Assembly: GCF_019795155.1 (NCBI RefSeq) | Contig: NZ_JAILYN010000020.1 | Location: forward strand, 19,242-83,241 | Direction of reading: 5' to 3' | DNA from: Marinobacterium arenosum | Lineage (GTDB): Bacteria > Pseudomonadota > Gammaproteobacteria > Pseudomonadales > Balneatricaceae | Length of the DNA stretch: 64,000 nt | Part shown: positions 1-9,156 of the stretch, piece by piece | Numbering within the stretch: position 1 is the stretch's first letter | Layout of the letters: every line of letters starts with the position of its first letter | The notes under the pieces: model-generated | The model's input: the letters and a program-made list of their open reading frames with translations, nothing else | Database searches by the model: none | Told to the model about the DNA's origin: nothing | Program-made: the position numbers and the translations under genes

Positions 1-467
1 CCCGCAACCTTCAGCTTGGCGATCTGCGCCTGCAGCGCTTCCAGCGACACGTTTTCCAGCGCCTTCAGCGTCAGCGTACGGATGCCGAACGCATCCGGCT
101 GCAGCAGCGACAGTACCAGGTGCAGGCTCAGGATCTGCGACTGGTTGAAGTTGACCGAGGCCAGCAGCCAGGCGGATTCGATCAGGTCGCTGAGGTTCTT
201 GCTCAGCGTCGGCTGCCCTTCCGAGCCTTTCGGCAGCCGCTCAAGCCGGGCGGTCAGTTCCGCCAGCAGGCCCTGCTGATCGATCTGCTGCTGCTCCAGC
301 AACTGCGCCATGTGCGCATCCTTGCCATTGAGGATCTGTACCAGCCAGTGCTCCACCTCGATGGCCGGCACCTGCTGGTTCATGGCCGCACCGGCCGCCT
401 GCTCCAGAGCTTCTCTCAGCCCCGTCTCCAGTTTTCCTACCAGATTGCTCAGCTTTACCTGCGACAT
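1..467 (-). CDS. tssH: TssH/ClpV AAA+ ATPase, N-terminal part (cut by window edge)
   Basis: Translating from the ATG at 467 gives 155 residues that run off the left edge without a stop. The start reads MSQVKLSNLVGKLE and continues with the alpha-helical Clp_N double repeat (AIEVEHWLVQIL, then a second repeat with SLHLVLSLLQ). This matches the N-terminal domain of ClpV, the hexameric ATPase that recycles contracted T6SS sheath by binding the sheath N-terminus. The AAA+ modules would lie outside the window. It follows tssG by 11 bases in the same direction, the expected place in many T6SS operons. No stop or frameshift is seen in the visible part. Identity rests on this domain plus its context. 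Confidence 0.9.
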   Translation of the reverse strand, partial: MSQVKLSNLVGKLETGLREALEQAAGAAMNQQVPAIEVEHWLVQILNGKDAHMAQLLEQQQIDQQGLLAELTARLERLPKGSEGQPTLSKNLSDLIESAWLLASVNFNQSQILSLHLVLSLLQPDAFGIRTLTLKALENVSLEALQAQIAKLKVA

Positions 468-478
468 GACGTTGTTCC

Positions 479-1432
479 TTACTGAAGTAGAATTTTGCGG
501 TATTCCCCAGGCTTGGCCTGGGGCGCGAGACAGTTGGCCTCCCCCAGGCGCACGGCCGTCTCTGGCCGGCAGGAGAGCTGTGGTTGCGCGATAAAAGCAC
601 GCTTGACGTACAGATAGAGTTTCAGATCCGTGGTTTCCCGCAGATACGCCCGGACCAGCTCACGCAGCCGTCCGGCGAACTCCGGGTCGGCCTGCAGAGC
701 GACGAACTCCGAGCGATCACGCGGTTCGACCCGCACCTCCAACCGATGGAAGTGCAAGGTGCCGTGACGGCCCAGCAGTACCCCCTGGCCCAGTCGGTTA
801 TTGCGGGCATCACGCCCACCCAACCGGGTCAGCGAGGTGGCCGGCAACCGGTAACGGCTGCTATCCAGCACCGACACATGGACCTGCAGCTGGAAATAAT
901 CGGACAGCAGCTGGCGCAGGCCGCTGAGGCTGCGCACTTTCAATCCCAGCAGCACACTGTAACGCAGCAGGTCGGGATCCCCCGCCCGATGGCCAGGCAA
1001 CGCCGCCAGCCGGGTCAGGCAATCGCGCTGCGGCAAACGCACCAACGAAGCCGCATCCACCTGCTCCTGCTCTTCGCGCACCAGCAGATTGCCCTTCTCC
1101 AGCTCGCCATGCAGCAGCCGGTAGTAACGCTGGTTGAAGATATCCAGGAACTGCTCCAGCGCCGGGTCTTCCTGATGCAGGCTGGCCAGCAGCTCCTCGT
1201 AGAGATAGTTGGGTATCACCCCGCGGGCACCGGACAGCGCTTCCAGCCCCAGCCGGATACGACTCTCCGAGCCCCGGTGCTCGATCGCCTGCACCTCGCG
1301 GGCGGTGCCATCCGGCATCGGCTCGGCACTGAGCTGCAGATCGCGGCTCTGCGCCATGCGGCGCAGCAGGCGGATCACCTGGATAAAATCGAACCGTTGC
1401 GGCTGACGCTGCAGCTCGGCGCTCAGAGACAT
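479..1432 (-). CDS. tssG: T6SS baseplate subunit TssG
   Basis: This is a 317-residue protein of the TssG (VasB/ImpH) family, a baseplate wedge component that works with TssE, TssF and TssK. The N-terminus (RFDFIQVIRLLRR) is the typical family opening, and the FDIFNQRYYRLLH segment near residue 145 is characteristic. Its length is close to the family norm of 300-340. The ATG at 1432 has GGGAG upstream and overlaps the end of tssF by 10 bases, so translation is probably coupled. Nothing is missing or broken. Confidence 0.93.
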   Translation of the reverse strand: MSLSAELQRQPQRFDFIQVIRLLRRMAQSRDLQLSAEPMPDGTAREVQAIEHRGSESRIRLGLEALSGARGVIPNYLYEELLASLHQEDPALEQFLDIFNQRYYRLLHGELEKGNLLVREEQEQVDAASLVRLPQRDCLTRLAALPGHRAGDPDLLRYSVLLGLKVRSLSGLRQLLSDYFQLQVHVSVLDSSRYRLPATSLTRLGGRDARNNRLGQGVLLGRHGTLHFHRLEVRVEPRDRSEFVALQADPEFAGRLRELVRAYLRETTDLKLYLYVKRAFIAQPQLSCRPETAVRLGEANCLAPQAKPGEYRKILLQ

Positions 1433-3207
1433 AGCTGGCTCCCGTGCACCGGCTTGAAGCTGCGTACGTTGGTATCATCACCGAAGTGGCGTACATGCAG
1501 CCGCATGAAACGATCGAAGCTGCAGAACTGCTGGAAGAAGGCGTTCATCACCTCGCTGAACAGCGCCTGCTGACTGCCCAGGCTCTCCGCATCCAGCGTC
1601 AGAGTCACCTCGGTGCCGGTGGCGAAGATGTTGGCGCCGCAGACATGCATCGCCGCCACCTGCTGTTCATAGCGCACATCGCGGATCGCCTCCGCCTGGC
1701 GACAGGTACGACCGTGGCTGCACAGCGTCAGCACCTCCTGCAGCGCCTGCACCGGGCGATCGGTCTGCAACAGCGATGAGAAGTTGGCGTTCAGCAGCGC
1801 GATGAAGCGCCAGTTCAGCGAGTTATCGAGTGCCGGATAGAGCGGCGCCGTCGGGGCGGTCAGCAGCTTGAGCGGCCCGGGCAGGTCGATCGCCGCCAGG
1901 CTCTCCACCTCGCTGCCGGCCGATAGCGTACAGGGGCTGCGGCCATTGCTGCACCAGAGATCCAGCGCCAGCACGATTGAACCGGCCTGCTGCAGTTCGT
2001 CCTCCTGGCTGCTGAGCGTCAGCTCCACCCGCCGCTGGCCGATCTCGTCCCAGCGCTGGCGCACCTGCCACTGTCGCACTTCGTCCGGCTGGCGGTAACG
2101 GGCTTCATACAGCGGCCGCAGCCGCCGTTCGCCATCGGGCAGCACCTCGCGGACCTCCGCCACCGACACCACCTCCAGATTGGAATCGGCGTAGGCATCG
2201 GCCACCACCGGTACGCTCAACCGGGAGAAATCATAGTTCAGCGGCTCGCCCTGCTGCTCGAACAGGTTGATCGCCGGCACGGTGTTCAGCCGGAACACAC
2301 TGGCATCGAACAGTCGCAGGAATTCGGCCGGCAGTTGCCGGACGAACAGGTTCAGCACCACCTCGTTTTCATCGAACCGGCGTAGCTCCTCGCCCAGACC
2401 GTCGATGCGAAAATAGGCGCCCTTGTCGGGATAGGTAAAGTAATCCCGCAGCAGGTCGAAGCCCTCGAACTGGTTGCCGTAACGGGGCAGCCACTGGAAG
2501 CCGGGATCGGCCAGCCGGCTGCGCATCCGGCCGGCATCGACCAGGCGGTGGTTCAATCCCTCGCGGTCGGACAGGCTGATCGCTTCGGTGCGGGTCAGCA
2601 GCAGCTCGATCAGGCTGGCGGCGTTCTGCTCGAAGCCGCGTACATAGAAGTCAAAATCGCCAACCTGCAACTGGCTGAACAGCCCTTCCGGGTCACAACA
2701 GGCCAGGCTCAGCTGGATAACGGCCTCGGCATTGTTAAGCTGGCCCGGCACGTTGAAATTGAACGGTGCCGCCTCGGCGCTGACCGCGGTCAGCGTGAAC
2801 GGGTAGATATTCAGCTCGGCCCGGGTACTGAACTGGCACTCGCCGCCACCGGGCAGCGGCACCGCAACCCGGCTGCCAGCCGGCAGGCAGACATTTTCAT
2901 TGAGCTGCTCCGGGTCCGGCTCCAGCGTCAACGCGCTGTAGCTGGGCGCCAGCTCGGTATAACCCGGGTATAGAATCGACAGCAAACCCTGGACGATCTC
3001 CGGCAGTTGGGCATCCAGCCGCTGTTCGGTTTTCGCGGTCAGCAGCGCCATGCCGTCGATCAGCCGGGTGATATTCGGATCTTCGATGCTGTTCTGGTTG
3101 ATCTGCAGCTGCGCCGCCTGTTCCGGAAAGCGCGCCGCGAAGCCCGCCATCGCCTTGCGGACATAGGCCAGCTCGCGTTCGTAGTAACGCATCAACTGAT
3201 CAGACAA
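1423..3207 (-). CDS. tssF: T6SS baseplate subunit TssF
   Basis: This is a 594-residue TssF (VasA/ImpG) protein, the large baseplate wedge subunit. The N-terminal helix MRYYERELAYVRK and the following FAARFPEQAAQL are the family hallmark, and the LxILYPGYTELAPS segment near residue 95 also fits. The open frame begins at a TTG at 3207 that lies inside the end of tssE. An ATG six codons later (3192) is the alternative start. The GGGGCAGG upstream could serve either one. It overlaps tssE by 8 bases and tssG by 10, giving a tightly coupled baseplate block tssE-tssF-tssG. Confidence 0.93.
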   Translation of the reverse strand: MSDQLMRYYERELAYVRKAMAGFAARFPEQAAQLQINQNSIEDPNITRLIDGMALLTAKTEQRLDAQLPEIVQGLLSILYPGYTELAPSYSALTLEPDPEQLNENVCLPAGSRVAVPLPGGGECQFSTRAELNIYPFTLTAVSAEAAPFNFNVPGQLNNAEAVIQLSLACCDPEGLFSQLQVGDFDFYVRGFEQNAASLIELLLTRTEAISLSDREGLNHRLVDAGRMRSRLADPGFQWLPRYGNQFEGFDLLRDYFTYPDKGAYFRIDGLGEELRRFDENEVVLNLFVRQLPAEFLRLFDASVFRLNTVPAINLFEQQGEPLNYDFSRLSVPVVADAYADSNLEVVSVAEVREVLPDGERRLRPLYEARYRQPDEVRQWQVRQRWDEIGQRRVELTLSSQEDELQQAGSIVLALDLWCSNGRSPCTLSAGSEVESLAAIDLPGPLKLLTAPTAPLYPALDNSLNWRFIALLNANFSSLLQTDRPVQALQEVLTLCSHGRTCRQAEAIRDVRYEQQVAAMHVCGANIFATGTEVTLTLDAESLGSQQALFSEVMNAFFQQFCSFDRFMRLHVRHFGDDTNVRSFKPVHGSQLCL

Positions 3208-3628
3208 GATCCTGCCCCTCCATATCGACCTTCTGGTCTGCCAGGTTCATATTGGAATCGAACACCAGGGCATGCAGCCCCCGGTCGGTTTTCAGTCGGG
3301 CCAGCAACGAAAAGTTGATGGCGTTGTTGGTCTCGTCGCGTTCGTACACCTCGACGCTGACATCAACCAGGCGCGGCTCGAACGACTTAATCCAGCTCTC
3401 CAGTTGGCGGGCGAACTGGTCCTTGTCCATCTGGCTGCTGATCGATTGCAGGCAATCCAGCCCGAACCGCATGTTGGAGCGCTCGACCTGCGCCAGCTTG
3501 GCCGGCAGCGTGGTCAGCGGCGCTTCCGATTCCAATAGCCGGCTCAGCTGATAGCGTACCGACGCCACCAGCGCCTCGTGCTCATCGGCGACCGGCGCCT
3601 CGGCCAGGAAGGTATTCCAGAACACCAT
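3200..3628 (-). CDS. tssE: T6SS baseplate subunit TssE (gp25-like)
   Basis: This is a 142-residue protein with the GPW/gp25 fold, homologous to the phage T4 baseplate protein gp25 that initiates sheath polymerisation. Supporting features are the SVRYQLSRLLES stretch (about residues 24-35), followed by LERSN-like VERSNMRFGLDCL, and a C-terminal half rich in beta strands (FEPRLVDVSVEVYE). The length is normal for TssE. It starts one base after the stop of the upstream tssC-like gene and overlaps tssF. Confidence 0.9.
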   Translation of the reverse strand: MVFWNTFLAEAPVADEHEALVASVRYQLSRLLESEAPLTTLPAKLAQVERSNMRFGLDCLQSISSQMDKDQFARQLESWIKSFEPRLVDVSVEVYERDETNNAINFSLLARLKTDRGLHALVFDSNMNLADQKVDMEGQDLV

Positions 3629-3629
3629 G

Positions 3630-5054
3630 TTAGTTGCCCACCCGTTCTGCGGCCGGCGGCGCCAAGTCGGTGGTCAGCAACACCTCGCCGAAGAAATGAT
3701 CGAACTGGTACTGGGGCTGCACCAGCACCTCGCAAACATAGCGCCCCTGACTGCCGTCGATCTCCTTGACCTTCACCTTGCCTTTCTTCAACGGGTACCG
3801 GGCCAGGATATCCTCGTCGCCGGACACCACGTTGCTGCTGTAGTTGTCCAGCCACTGGCTGAGGAACAGCTCGCATTCGGCGGCGCTATGGAAGTTACCG
3901 ATCATGCTGCGGATCTGAACCTTCAGATAGTGCGCAATGCGGCAGATCATCAGCGTGGTCTGCAGCTGACAGACCACCTGGTCATCGTCCTTCGGGCCCG
4001 GCTTCCAGACCGAATTGTTGCCATTGAAGTAGTACTTGTCGGTCAGCGGGCTGTGGCTGATCGGCACGAACCCCTGCTTGGCGTAAAAGCCGGCCAGGTT
4101 GCCGAACAGACGCACGTTCGGCTGCGGGTTCCGCAACGGCGATTGCTGGCTGGAAGAGGCCGCCGCCGGCAGATTGATCAGCGCGCCCTGGTAGCGCTCC
4201 TGCCAACGGGATTTCATGAAGCCGAACCAGCCCAGCCGGTTGAACTCGCGCAACGCGATACTGGCGAAGGCGAAGGCGGCACTGCCCCACAGGCCCGGTC
4301 GCCTTCCAACGCGCTCATTGAAGATAAAGCCGATACGCCGGTCACGGTAGGCCGGTCGCAGCCGGATCTTCGGCATCGCCAGGCCGATAAAGCGCGCCGC
4401 AGTCTGTTCACGCAACCGCTGCCAGCCGGTGTAATCCGGCCCCTCGAGGATCTTCTCGATACGCTGCACGTCGGACAACCAACCGGCATCGATTTCGCCG
4501 AAGAAATCTTCCGCCGGCGACATGATGAACGGGCAAAGGCAGAGCGAACCGAGCTGGCCGAGCAACTCCAGCGTGTAGAGATCGTCGTAATCGTCGTCGA
4601 TCCCCATCTCCATCGACACATCGTGGTTGACCACCACCATGCCGAACGGCAAACCGCCCAGGGTGTTGAGTTCGCGGTTGCCGATCATGTTGTAAAGCGT
4701 ACTGCTGCGCAGGGTGTTGCAGGTATTGAGGTCCTGCGACAGCTCCTGCCAGCTGATATCCAGCAGCTTGACCCGGGCCCGCTGGTAATTTACCGGCAGC
4801 GTGACCAGGGATTTAAGGTTGCGCCAGCCGGCCTCCAGTTCGGTGAACGCCGGCTGATGCATAATCTCGGACAGCTGTTCGGACAGCTGCAGATCCAGTT
4901 CGGCAATCAGGCGATTCAAGCGTGCACGCAGCAGCTGCCGGTTTTCCAGCAGCGCAGGATCCCACTCGGCGAGCAACGCCAGTGCACGGCGCAGGAAATC
5001 CTCCTGTTGAGGATCCAACCCGTTGAATTCATTTTGCCAGTCAGGACTAAACAT
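3630..5054 (-). CDS. second TssC-like sheath protein (EvpB/ImpD type)
   Basis: This 474-residue protein belongs to the TssC/VipB (EvpB) family and is clearly a paralogue of the neighbouring 493-residue TssC, sharing the family pattern of an N-terminal helical region, the LEAGWRNLKSLV segment and the C-terminal LSQWLDNYSS region. Some T6SS loci (ImpC/ImpD in Rhizobium, TssC41/TssC40 in Agrobacterium) carry such a second copy. In Agrobacterium only one of the pair is the main sheath partner of TssB, so a specialised or dispensable role is possible here. The ATG at 5054 has no good Shine-Dalgarno sequence and lies just after a strong hairpin, so its translation may be low relative to tssC. Confidence 0.85.
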   Translation of the reverse strand: MFSPDWQNEFNGLDPQQEDFLRRALALLAEWDPALLENRQLLRARLNRLIAELDLQLSEQLSEIMHQPAFTELEAGWRNLKSLVTLPVNYQRARVKLLDISWQELSQDLNTCNTLRSSTLYNMIGNRELNTLGGLPFGMVVVNHDVSMEMGIDDDYDDLYTLELLGQLGSLCLCPFIMSPAEDFFGEIDAGWLSDVQRIEKILEGPDYTGWQRLREQTAARFIGLAMPKIRLRPAYRDRRIGFIFNERVGRRPGLWGSAAFAFASIALREFNRLGWFGFMKSRWQERYQGALINLPAAASSSQQSPLRNPQPNVRLFGNLAGFYAKQGFVPISHSPLTDKYYFNGNNSVWKPGPKDDDQVVCQLQTTLMICRIAHYLKVQIRSMIGNFHSAAECELFLSQWLDNYSSNVVSGDEDILARYPLKKGKVKVKEIDGSQGRYVCEVLVQPQYQFDHFFGEVLLTTDLAPPAAERVGN

Positions 5055-5067
5055 CTGAGTGATAGAC

Positions 5068-5088
5068 GGCCCGCCCCGAGGGGCGGGC
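5068..5088 (-). promoter_or_regulatory. GC-rich hairpin between tssC and the second tssC-like gene
   Basis: Positions 5068-5076 (GGCCCGCCC) pair perfectly with 5080-5088 (GGGCGGGCC) around a three-base loop. No U-run follows on the minus strand, so it is not a textbook terminator. It sits directly after the tssC stop. It could protect the 3' end of the upstream hcp-tssBC message or attenuate read-through, which would fit sheath and tube proteins being needed in larger amounts than baseplate proteins. That role is inferred. Confidence 0.55.
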
Positions 5089-5095
5089 CAATTCC

Positions 5096-6577
5096 TTAGC
5101 CAGGAATCTTGGTAACCATACGCACCGAGGTGGTCAGCTCTTCAAGCTGCAACCACGGACGCAGGTGTGCGACAGCGGAGTAAGCGCCCGGACGGCCCGG
5201 CTGTTCAACCACTTGGATACGTGATTCGCACAGCGGGGTCTTGGAGCGTTCTGCGTTGCCCATGGCACCGGAGTTGGTGTACTGGTCGATCCAGGCCTGC
5301 AGGTCACGCTGGATATCCGGCGCTTCCAGGTTGGAGCCCAGCTTGTCGCGACCCATTACCTTCAGGTAGTGAGCGATACGGCTGCTGGCCATGATGTACG
5401 GCAGACGCGCGGAAATAGCGGCGTTGCCGGTCGCATCCGGATCGGTGTAGGTCTTCGGCTTCTGGGTGGTCTGGCTGCCGATGAAGACACCGTAGTTGGT
5501 GTTCTTGTAGTGCACCAGCGGCAGGAAGCCCAGGTCACTCAGTTCCTTCTCACGCTCGTCGGTCAGGTTGACCTCGATAGGGCACTGCTGCTGCAGGTCG
5601 CCGGCGTCGGACTGGTAGGTCAGGTTCGGCAGGTTCTCCACCTTACCGCCGTTGTCCAGGCCGCGGATCGCGGTGCACCAGCCGAACGCGGTGAATGCCT
5701 GGGTCATCTTCAGGCCCAGATCGTAGGCAGCATTCGACCACACCAGCTGGCTGTTGTCGGTCGGGCGCGGATTGCCCACCGCATCGGTGGCCAGCTCTTC
5801 GTACTGGAAGGCGTTGGTGCCCAACCCCTTGTCACCATACGGCAGACGCGCCAGCGTCTTCGGCATGGTCAGTACCACGTAACGGGCATCGTCGCTCTCA
5901 CGGAACGCGTTCCAGGCGGCATAGCTTGGGGAGTCGAAACCGGCCGCCACCGGCTTGCCTTCATTAAAGGTCTCGAAGCTGTCGAATTCGAACATCTCCG
6001 GACTTGCCGCCGCCAGGAACGGTGCATGGCTGGCTGCAGCCACCTCGCCCATGTAGCGCATCAGCGCCACATCTTCATCCTTATGGGAGAAGTTGTAATC
6101 ACCGATCAGCAGACCATAGGGTTCGCCACCGGCGGTGCCGAACTCTTTCTGGTACAGCGCGTCGAACAGCGGACTACGGTCCACCGCCGGAGCGTCCTCG
6201 AACTGATCGAGCAGCTCTTCCTGCTGGAAGTCCACCAGGCGGATCTTCAGGGTCGGGCCCAGCTCGCTTTCACGTACCAGCTTGTTCAGTCCGCGCCAGG
6301 AGCCTTCCAGACGCTGGAACTCATCCTGCTGCATGATCTCGGACATCTGCCGGGACATCTGCTTGTCCAGCTCGGCGATGGCGTTCTCGATGGTCTTGGT
6401 GACGTTCTTGTCCCATACCACGGTGCCGCTCAGCGCCTGTTCGGCCAATACCGAGAACAGCTCCTTGGTGGTATCGGCCGGCGTCTGCGAGGTGGCGGCG
6501 ATCGCACGGTCCAGCAGGCTCAGGCCACCCTCTTCGACAACCGCCTGGGATTCGTTGACCAGTTCTTCAGTACTCAT
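5096..6577 (-). CDS. tssC: T6SS contractile sheath large subunit TssC
   Basis: This is a 493-residue TssC/VipB protein that assembles with TssB into the contractile sheath around the Hcp tube. Family features are visible in order: LEGSWRGLNKLVRESE (about residues 91-106), DAPFLAA-like SHAPFLAAASPEMF, the long central domain, and the C-terminal PGRPGAYSAVAHLRPWLQLEELT that ends nearly all TssC proteins. The start ATG overlaps the tssB stop by 4 bases and has GAGGTGAGGA directly upstream. The length is canonical. Confidence 0.96.
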   Translation of the reverse strand: MSTEELVNESQAVVEEGGLSLLDRAIAATSQTPADTTKELFSVLAEQALSGTVVWDKNVTKTIENAIAELDKQMSRQMSEIMQQDEFQRLEGSWRGLNKLVRESELGPTLKIRLVDFQQEELLDQFEDAPAVDRSPLFDALYQKEFGTAGGEPYGLLIGDYNFSHKDEDVALMRYMGEVAAASHAPFLAAASPEMFEFDSFETFNEGKPVAAGFDSPSYAAWNAFRESDDARYVVLTMPKTLARLPYGDKGLGTNAFQYEELATDAVGNPRPTDNSQLVWSNAAYDLGLKMTQAFTAFGWCTAIRGLDNGGKVENLPNLTYQSDAGDLQQQCPIEVNLTDEREKELSDLGFLPLVHYKNTNYGVFIGSQTTQKPKTYTDPDATGNAAISARLPYIMASSRIAHYLKVMGRDKLGSNLEAPDIQRDLQAWIDQYTNSGAMGNAERSKTPLCESRIQVVEQPGRPGAYSAVAHLRPWLQLEELTTSVRMVTKIPG

Positions 6578-7080
6578 TCCTCACCTCCCTTGGACTCGAT
6601 ACCCAGCTCGCTGGACAGAGCATTGATGGTGTCGGCGCTCTGCAGCACCTCTTTCAGCAGTTTTTCCAGATCGCGGGAACGGTCAGCCTTGGCCAGCAGG
6701 GTTTTCAGCTGGGCGCGGGTGTCGGCCAGCTTCTGCAGCGCATCGACCTGGCCGATGATGGCATCCGGCTCGAAGTCCTTCATGGAGTTGAACTTCAGCG
6801 CAGCCTCGAACTGGCTGCCGTCGTCGCTCAGCGTATTGTCGACCTTCAGCTTCAGCTCCGGTCCGACCCGCTTCATGACGGTGTCGAAGTTGTCCTTATC
6901 GACCTGGTAGAAAGTGCGATCTTCCAGCTCCTCACGGTCATCCTTGTGGGCGGAGAAATCGCCAATCACACCGACCACGAACGGCAGCTCTTTGGTTTCC
7001 AGGGCGCCATTGGTCTCCACGTCATAGGTGATGCTGACGCGGTTCTTGCTGACGCGTTTATGTTGTGAATTCAAGGCCAC
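6574..7080 (-). CDS. tssB: T6SS contractile sheath small subunit TssB
   Basis: This is the small sheath subunit (TssB/VipA), about 168 residues. RVSITYDVETNGA and the LPFVVGVIGDFSA motif are diagnostic, and the C-terminal helix that engages TssC is present. The open frame extends two codons further to a TTG at 7086. The GTG at 7080 is preferred because AGGAGG lies 6 bases before it, whereas the TTG would abut the ribosome site. It overlaps tssC by 4 bases (ATGA), as expected for subunits made in fixed ratio. Confidence 0.95.
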   Translation of the reverse strand: MALNSQHKRVSKNRVSITYDVETNGALETKELPFVVGVIGDFSAHKDDREELEDRTFYQVDKDNFDTVMKRVGPELKLKVDNTLSDDGSQFEAALKFNSMKDFEPDAIIGQVDALQKLADTRAQLKTLLAKADRSRDLEKLLKEVLQSADTINALSSELGIESKGGEE

Positions 7081-7108
7081 GATCAACCTCCTGGCTTGTT
7101 GCTAAGGG

Positions 7109-7633
7109 TTAGGAAGCTTTGGATTCCAGCTTGCCGGTGGTGGTATCGAACTTGACGGTATCGCCCTTCTCGATCTTGCCGCTGTCGGACTCGGTGTAAT
7201 AGACCTTGCTGATGGTGGCGTAGGTCAGGTTGAACTGCTCGTGCGGCAGTTCGCCGTCGCCGCAGGAGATGTTGTAGTGGGACATGCGCGCCTTCTCGAG
7301 GGTGATCACCATGTACGGATCCATGCCACCGCCTTCGCGGTTCGGCTTGGTCATCACGATATCGATGGTCTTGCCATCGGCACCCGGCGAGAACAGGAAG
7401 GTGGTCAGGTGCGGAGAAGCGCCATCGGAGGTACGGTTGATCTGGATCTCGCCCAGCGCCGCCATCCCCTTGTCCGAGTTGTTGGCGTTACCCACGTTGA
7501 TGCCCACACCACGGTCCGCGCCCCAGCTGACATGATCGATGGCGAAGAAGCCTTTCTTACCGCCGATATCTGCAACGGTTGCCGCACCTTTAATGCTGTC
7601 GAGCCCGTCGATTCGCATATAGATTGAAGCCAT
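7109..7633 (-). CDS. hcp: T6SS inner tube protein Hcp
   Basis: This is a 174-residue Hcp protein, the ring-forming subunit stacked into the T6SS inner tube, which is also a secreted chaperone for small effectors. It opens with ASIYMRIDG and contains the conserved HVSWGADRG-like strand and the VVITLEKARM-type segment (PYMVITLEKARMSHY). It is slightly longer than many Hcp1 proteins (about 160-172). AAGGAGA stands 6 bases before the ATG at 7633, giving one of the best ribosome sites in the cluster and consistent with high expression. It lies 22 bases upstream of tssB. Confidence 0.96.
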   Translation of the reverse strand: MASIYMRIDGLDSIKGAATVADIGGKKGFFAIDHVSWGADRGVGINVGNANNSDKGMAALGEIQINRTSDGASPHLTTFLFSPGADGKTIDIVMTKPNREGGGMDPYMVITLEKARMSHYNISCGDGELPHEQFNLTYATISKVYYTESDSGKIEKGDTVKFDTTTGKLESKAS

Positions 7634-7689
7634 TTTTCTCTCCTTGCTATGTAAAGTGCCGCATTCGCGACAGATTTAAACTCTGGTTA

Positions 7690-9084
7690 CTACCATTCAA
7701 AACTGGCTATGCCCGAACCGCTGTCACTGTTGCCAGGTTCGGATGCATCACTCTGTTGCACCGACGAAGCCTCCGGCTCCGACGGAAAATTCACGGCCGG
7801 CGCCGCCTCACCGTTCACCGGTGTTGGGGGCGGAGCGGGTTCGGATAGCGGCGCACTGCCGACTGCCTGCTGCTTATGCATCAGTTCCTGCACGCTGATC
7901 TGTGCTGCAGGAATCTCGGTCTTGTCGATGCTCTCCAGGCCCGCCAGCTGGGTAATTCGCCCCATCACCGCGCTGTTGTCGCCGACCATCTCGTTCAGCA
8001 GTTCCGGCAACGACATGTAGCCCCAACGGATCGCCCGCTCCAGCAGCATGTACACCGGGCTGTGCGGCTCGGTGCGATTGAAGAAATCAGCAATCTTGCG
8101 CAGTTCCTGGAACGCCTGGTCGCGGTTGTAGATCTCGCCGCTGGCAGCAAGGCTGACCACCCCGGACACGGCCATCGGCTGAGCAGCTGGATTGGCATCT
8201 GCCGCTGCTGTTTCCGCAACCTCACCGTCGACATCCGGTTCAACGTCGGCAGCAGCCGGGGTCGCGGCCTCCTCGACCTTGTCCAGCGGCCAGGGCGTCA
8301 GGCTGTCGCCAACCATGTATCGCAGGGCGCCGATCAGTCGCTCGATACTCTCTTTGACGAACCGAAAGCTCGGCCCGCTGGCACCGTCCTGGCGGCATTT
8401 ATCCGCGATCCGGCTCTCCAGCAGTTCGAGGCTGTCGAGAATACGCCCCAACGACAGGACCGTTTCGGTCAGCTCCGCTTTTTCAGCCGGAAACGCCTGC
8501 AGCGCCTCGGTCTTCAGCTCGGCGAGCGCGCCCTTTTTCTCGGCCGAGAAATAACGGCTGTAGTCGATACCGCCGACCAGCGGGATCATCTGCAGCGGCA
8601 TGTAGAGCAGGCCACTGTCCTGGGTATCGCCGATCAGCTGCAGCAGCGGCTTGATCCGGTTCTCCGCCCACTCCTGTTTGCGGCCCGCCTCGTCATCCGC
8701 CTTGAGCTTATCTTCCGGCGGCTTCGGGTTAAGGTCGGCCCAGTAGCGTTCGACGGCTTCGGCAAAGGTTTCCAATACCGCCGCCAGATTTGCCAACGGC
8801 GATCCGGCAAACAGCTGGGCGGTCGCCAGCCAACAGAACACCTCGACATCCTTCGAGGTTTCGGCCAGCGTCTGCTCGCACTGCCGGGCCAGCTCCTGCC
8901 AGTTGTTCTGGTTGGCATCCAGCAATGCCTCGTCGGATATCGCATCGGGCGACTCGATCAGCTGCCTGAACGAGGATTGCGCCATATTGAAGCTGTTGCG
9001 CAAACCGCGGTAGAGCGTGCGGTTACCTTTCAGATATTCCCCGCAGGGGGCGCTTTCGGTGACTGGATTGAGCAAATGTTCCAT
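7690..9084 (-). CDS. tssA: T6SS assembly protein TssA (ImpA family)
   Basis: This protein of about 464 residues has the ImpA N-terminal domain of TssA proteins, which cap and organise baseplate and sheath assembly. The start (LLNPVTESAPCGEYLK) and the LLLGDTQDSGLL-type region support this. The centre (about residues 265-315) is a Pro/Ala/acid-rich linker, followed by a short C-terminal domain with the FRRTEPHSP-like element FNRTEPHSPVYMLLERAIRWG typical of the family. The ATG at 9084 is chosen over an in-frame TTG two codons earlier. The extreme C-terminus is Ser/Glu-rich and probably disordered. Confidence 0.9.
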   Translation of the reverse strand: MEHLLNPVTESAPCGEYLKGNRTLYRGLRNSFNMAQSSFRQLIESPDAISDEALLDANQNNWQELARQCEQTLAETSKDVEVFCWLATAQLFAGSPLANLAAVLETFAEAVERYWADLNPKPPEDKLKADDEAGRKQEWAENRIKPLLQLIGDTQDSGLLYMPLQMIPLVGGIDYSRYFSAEKKGALAELKTEALQAFPAEKAELTETVLSLGRILDSLELLESRIADKCRQDGASGPSFRFVKESIERLIGALRYMVGDSLTPWPLDKVEEAATPAAADVEPDVDGEVAETAAADANPAAQPMAVSGVVSLAASGEIYNRDQAFQELRKIADFFNRTEPHSPVYMLLERAIRWGYMSLPELLNEMVGDNSAVMGRITQLAGLESIDKTEIPAAQISVQELMHKQQAVGSAPLSEPAPPPTPVNGEAAPAVNFPSEPEASSVQQSDASEPGNSDSGSGIASFEW

Positions 9085-9156
9085 CAGCAATCGACTCGAT
9101 ATCTGTTTATTTCTTCAATCAGCGCCACTCTCACAGCACTCCTTCGAAATCTGTCG

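Noticed and set aside
3627..5099. Long plus-strand open frame opposite the second tssC-like gene
   Set aside because: Mirror frame of a GC-rich gene, with no domain pattern and no ribosome site. The minus-strand gene has full family motifs.
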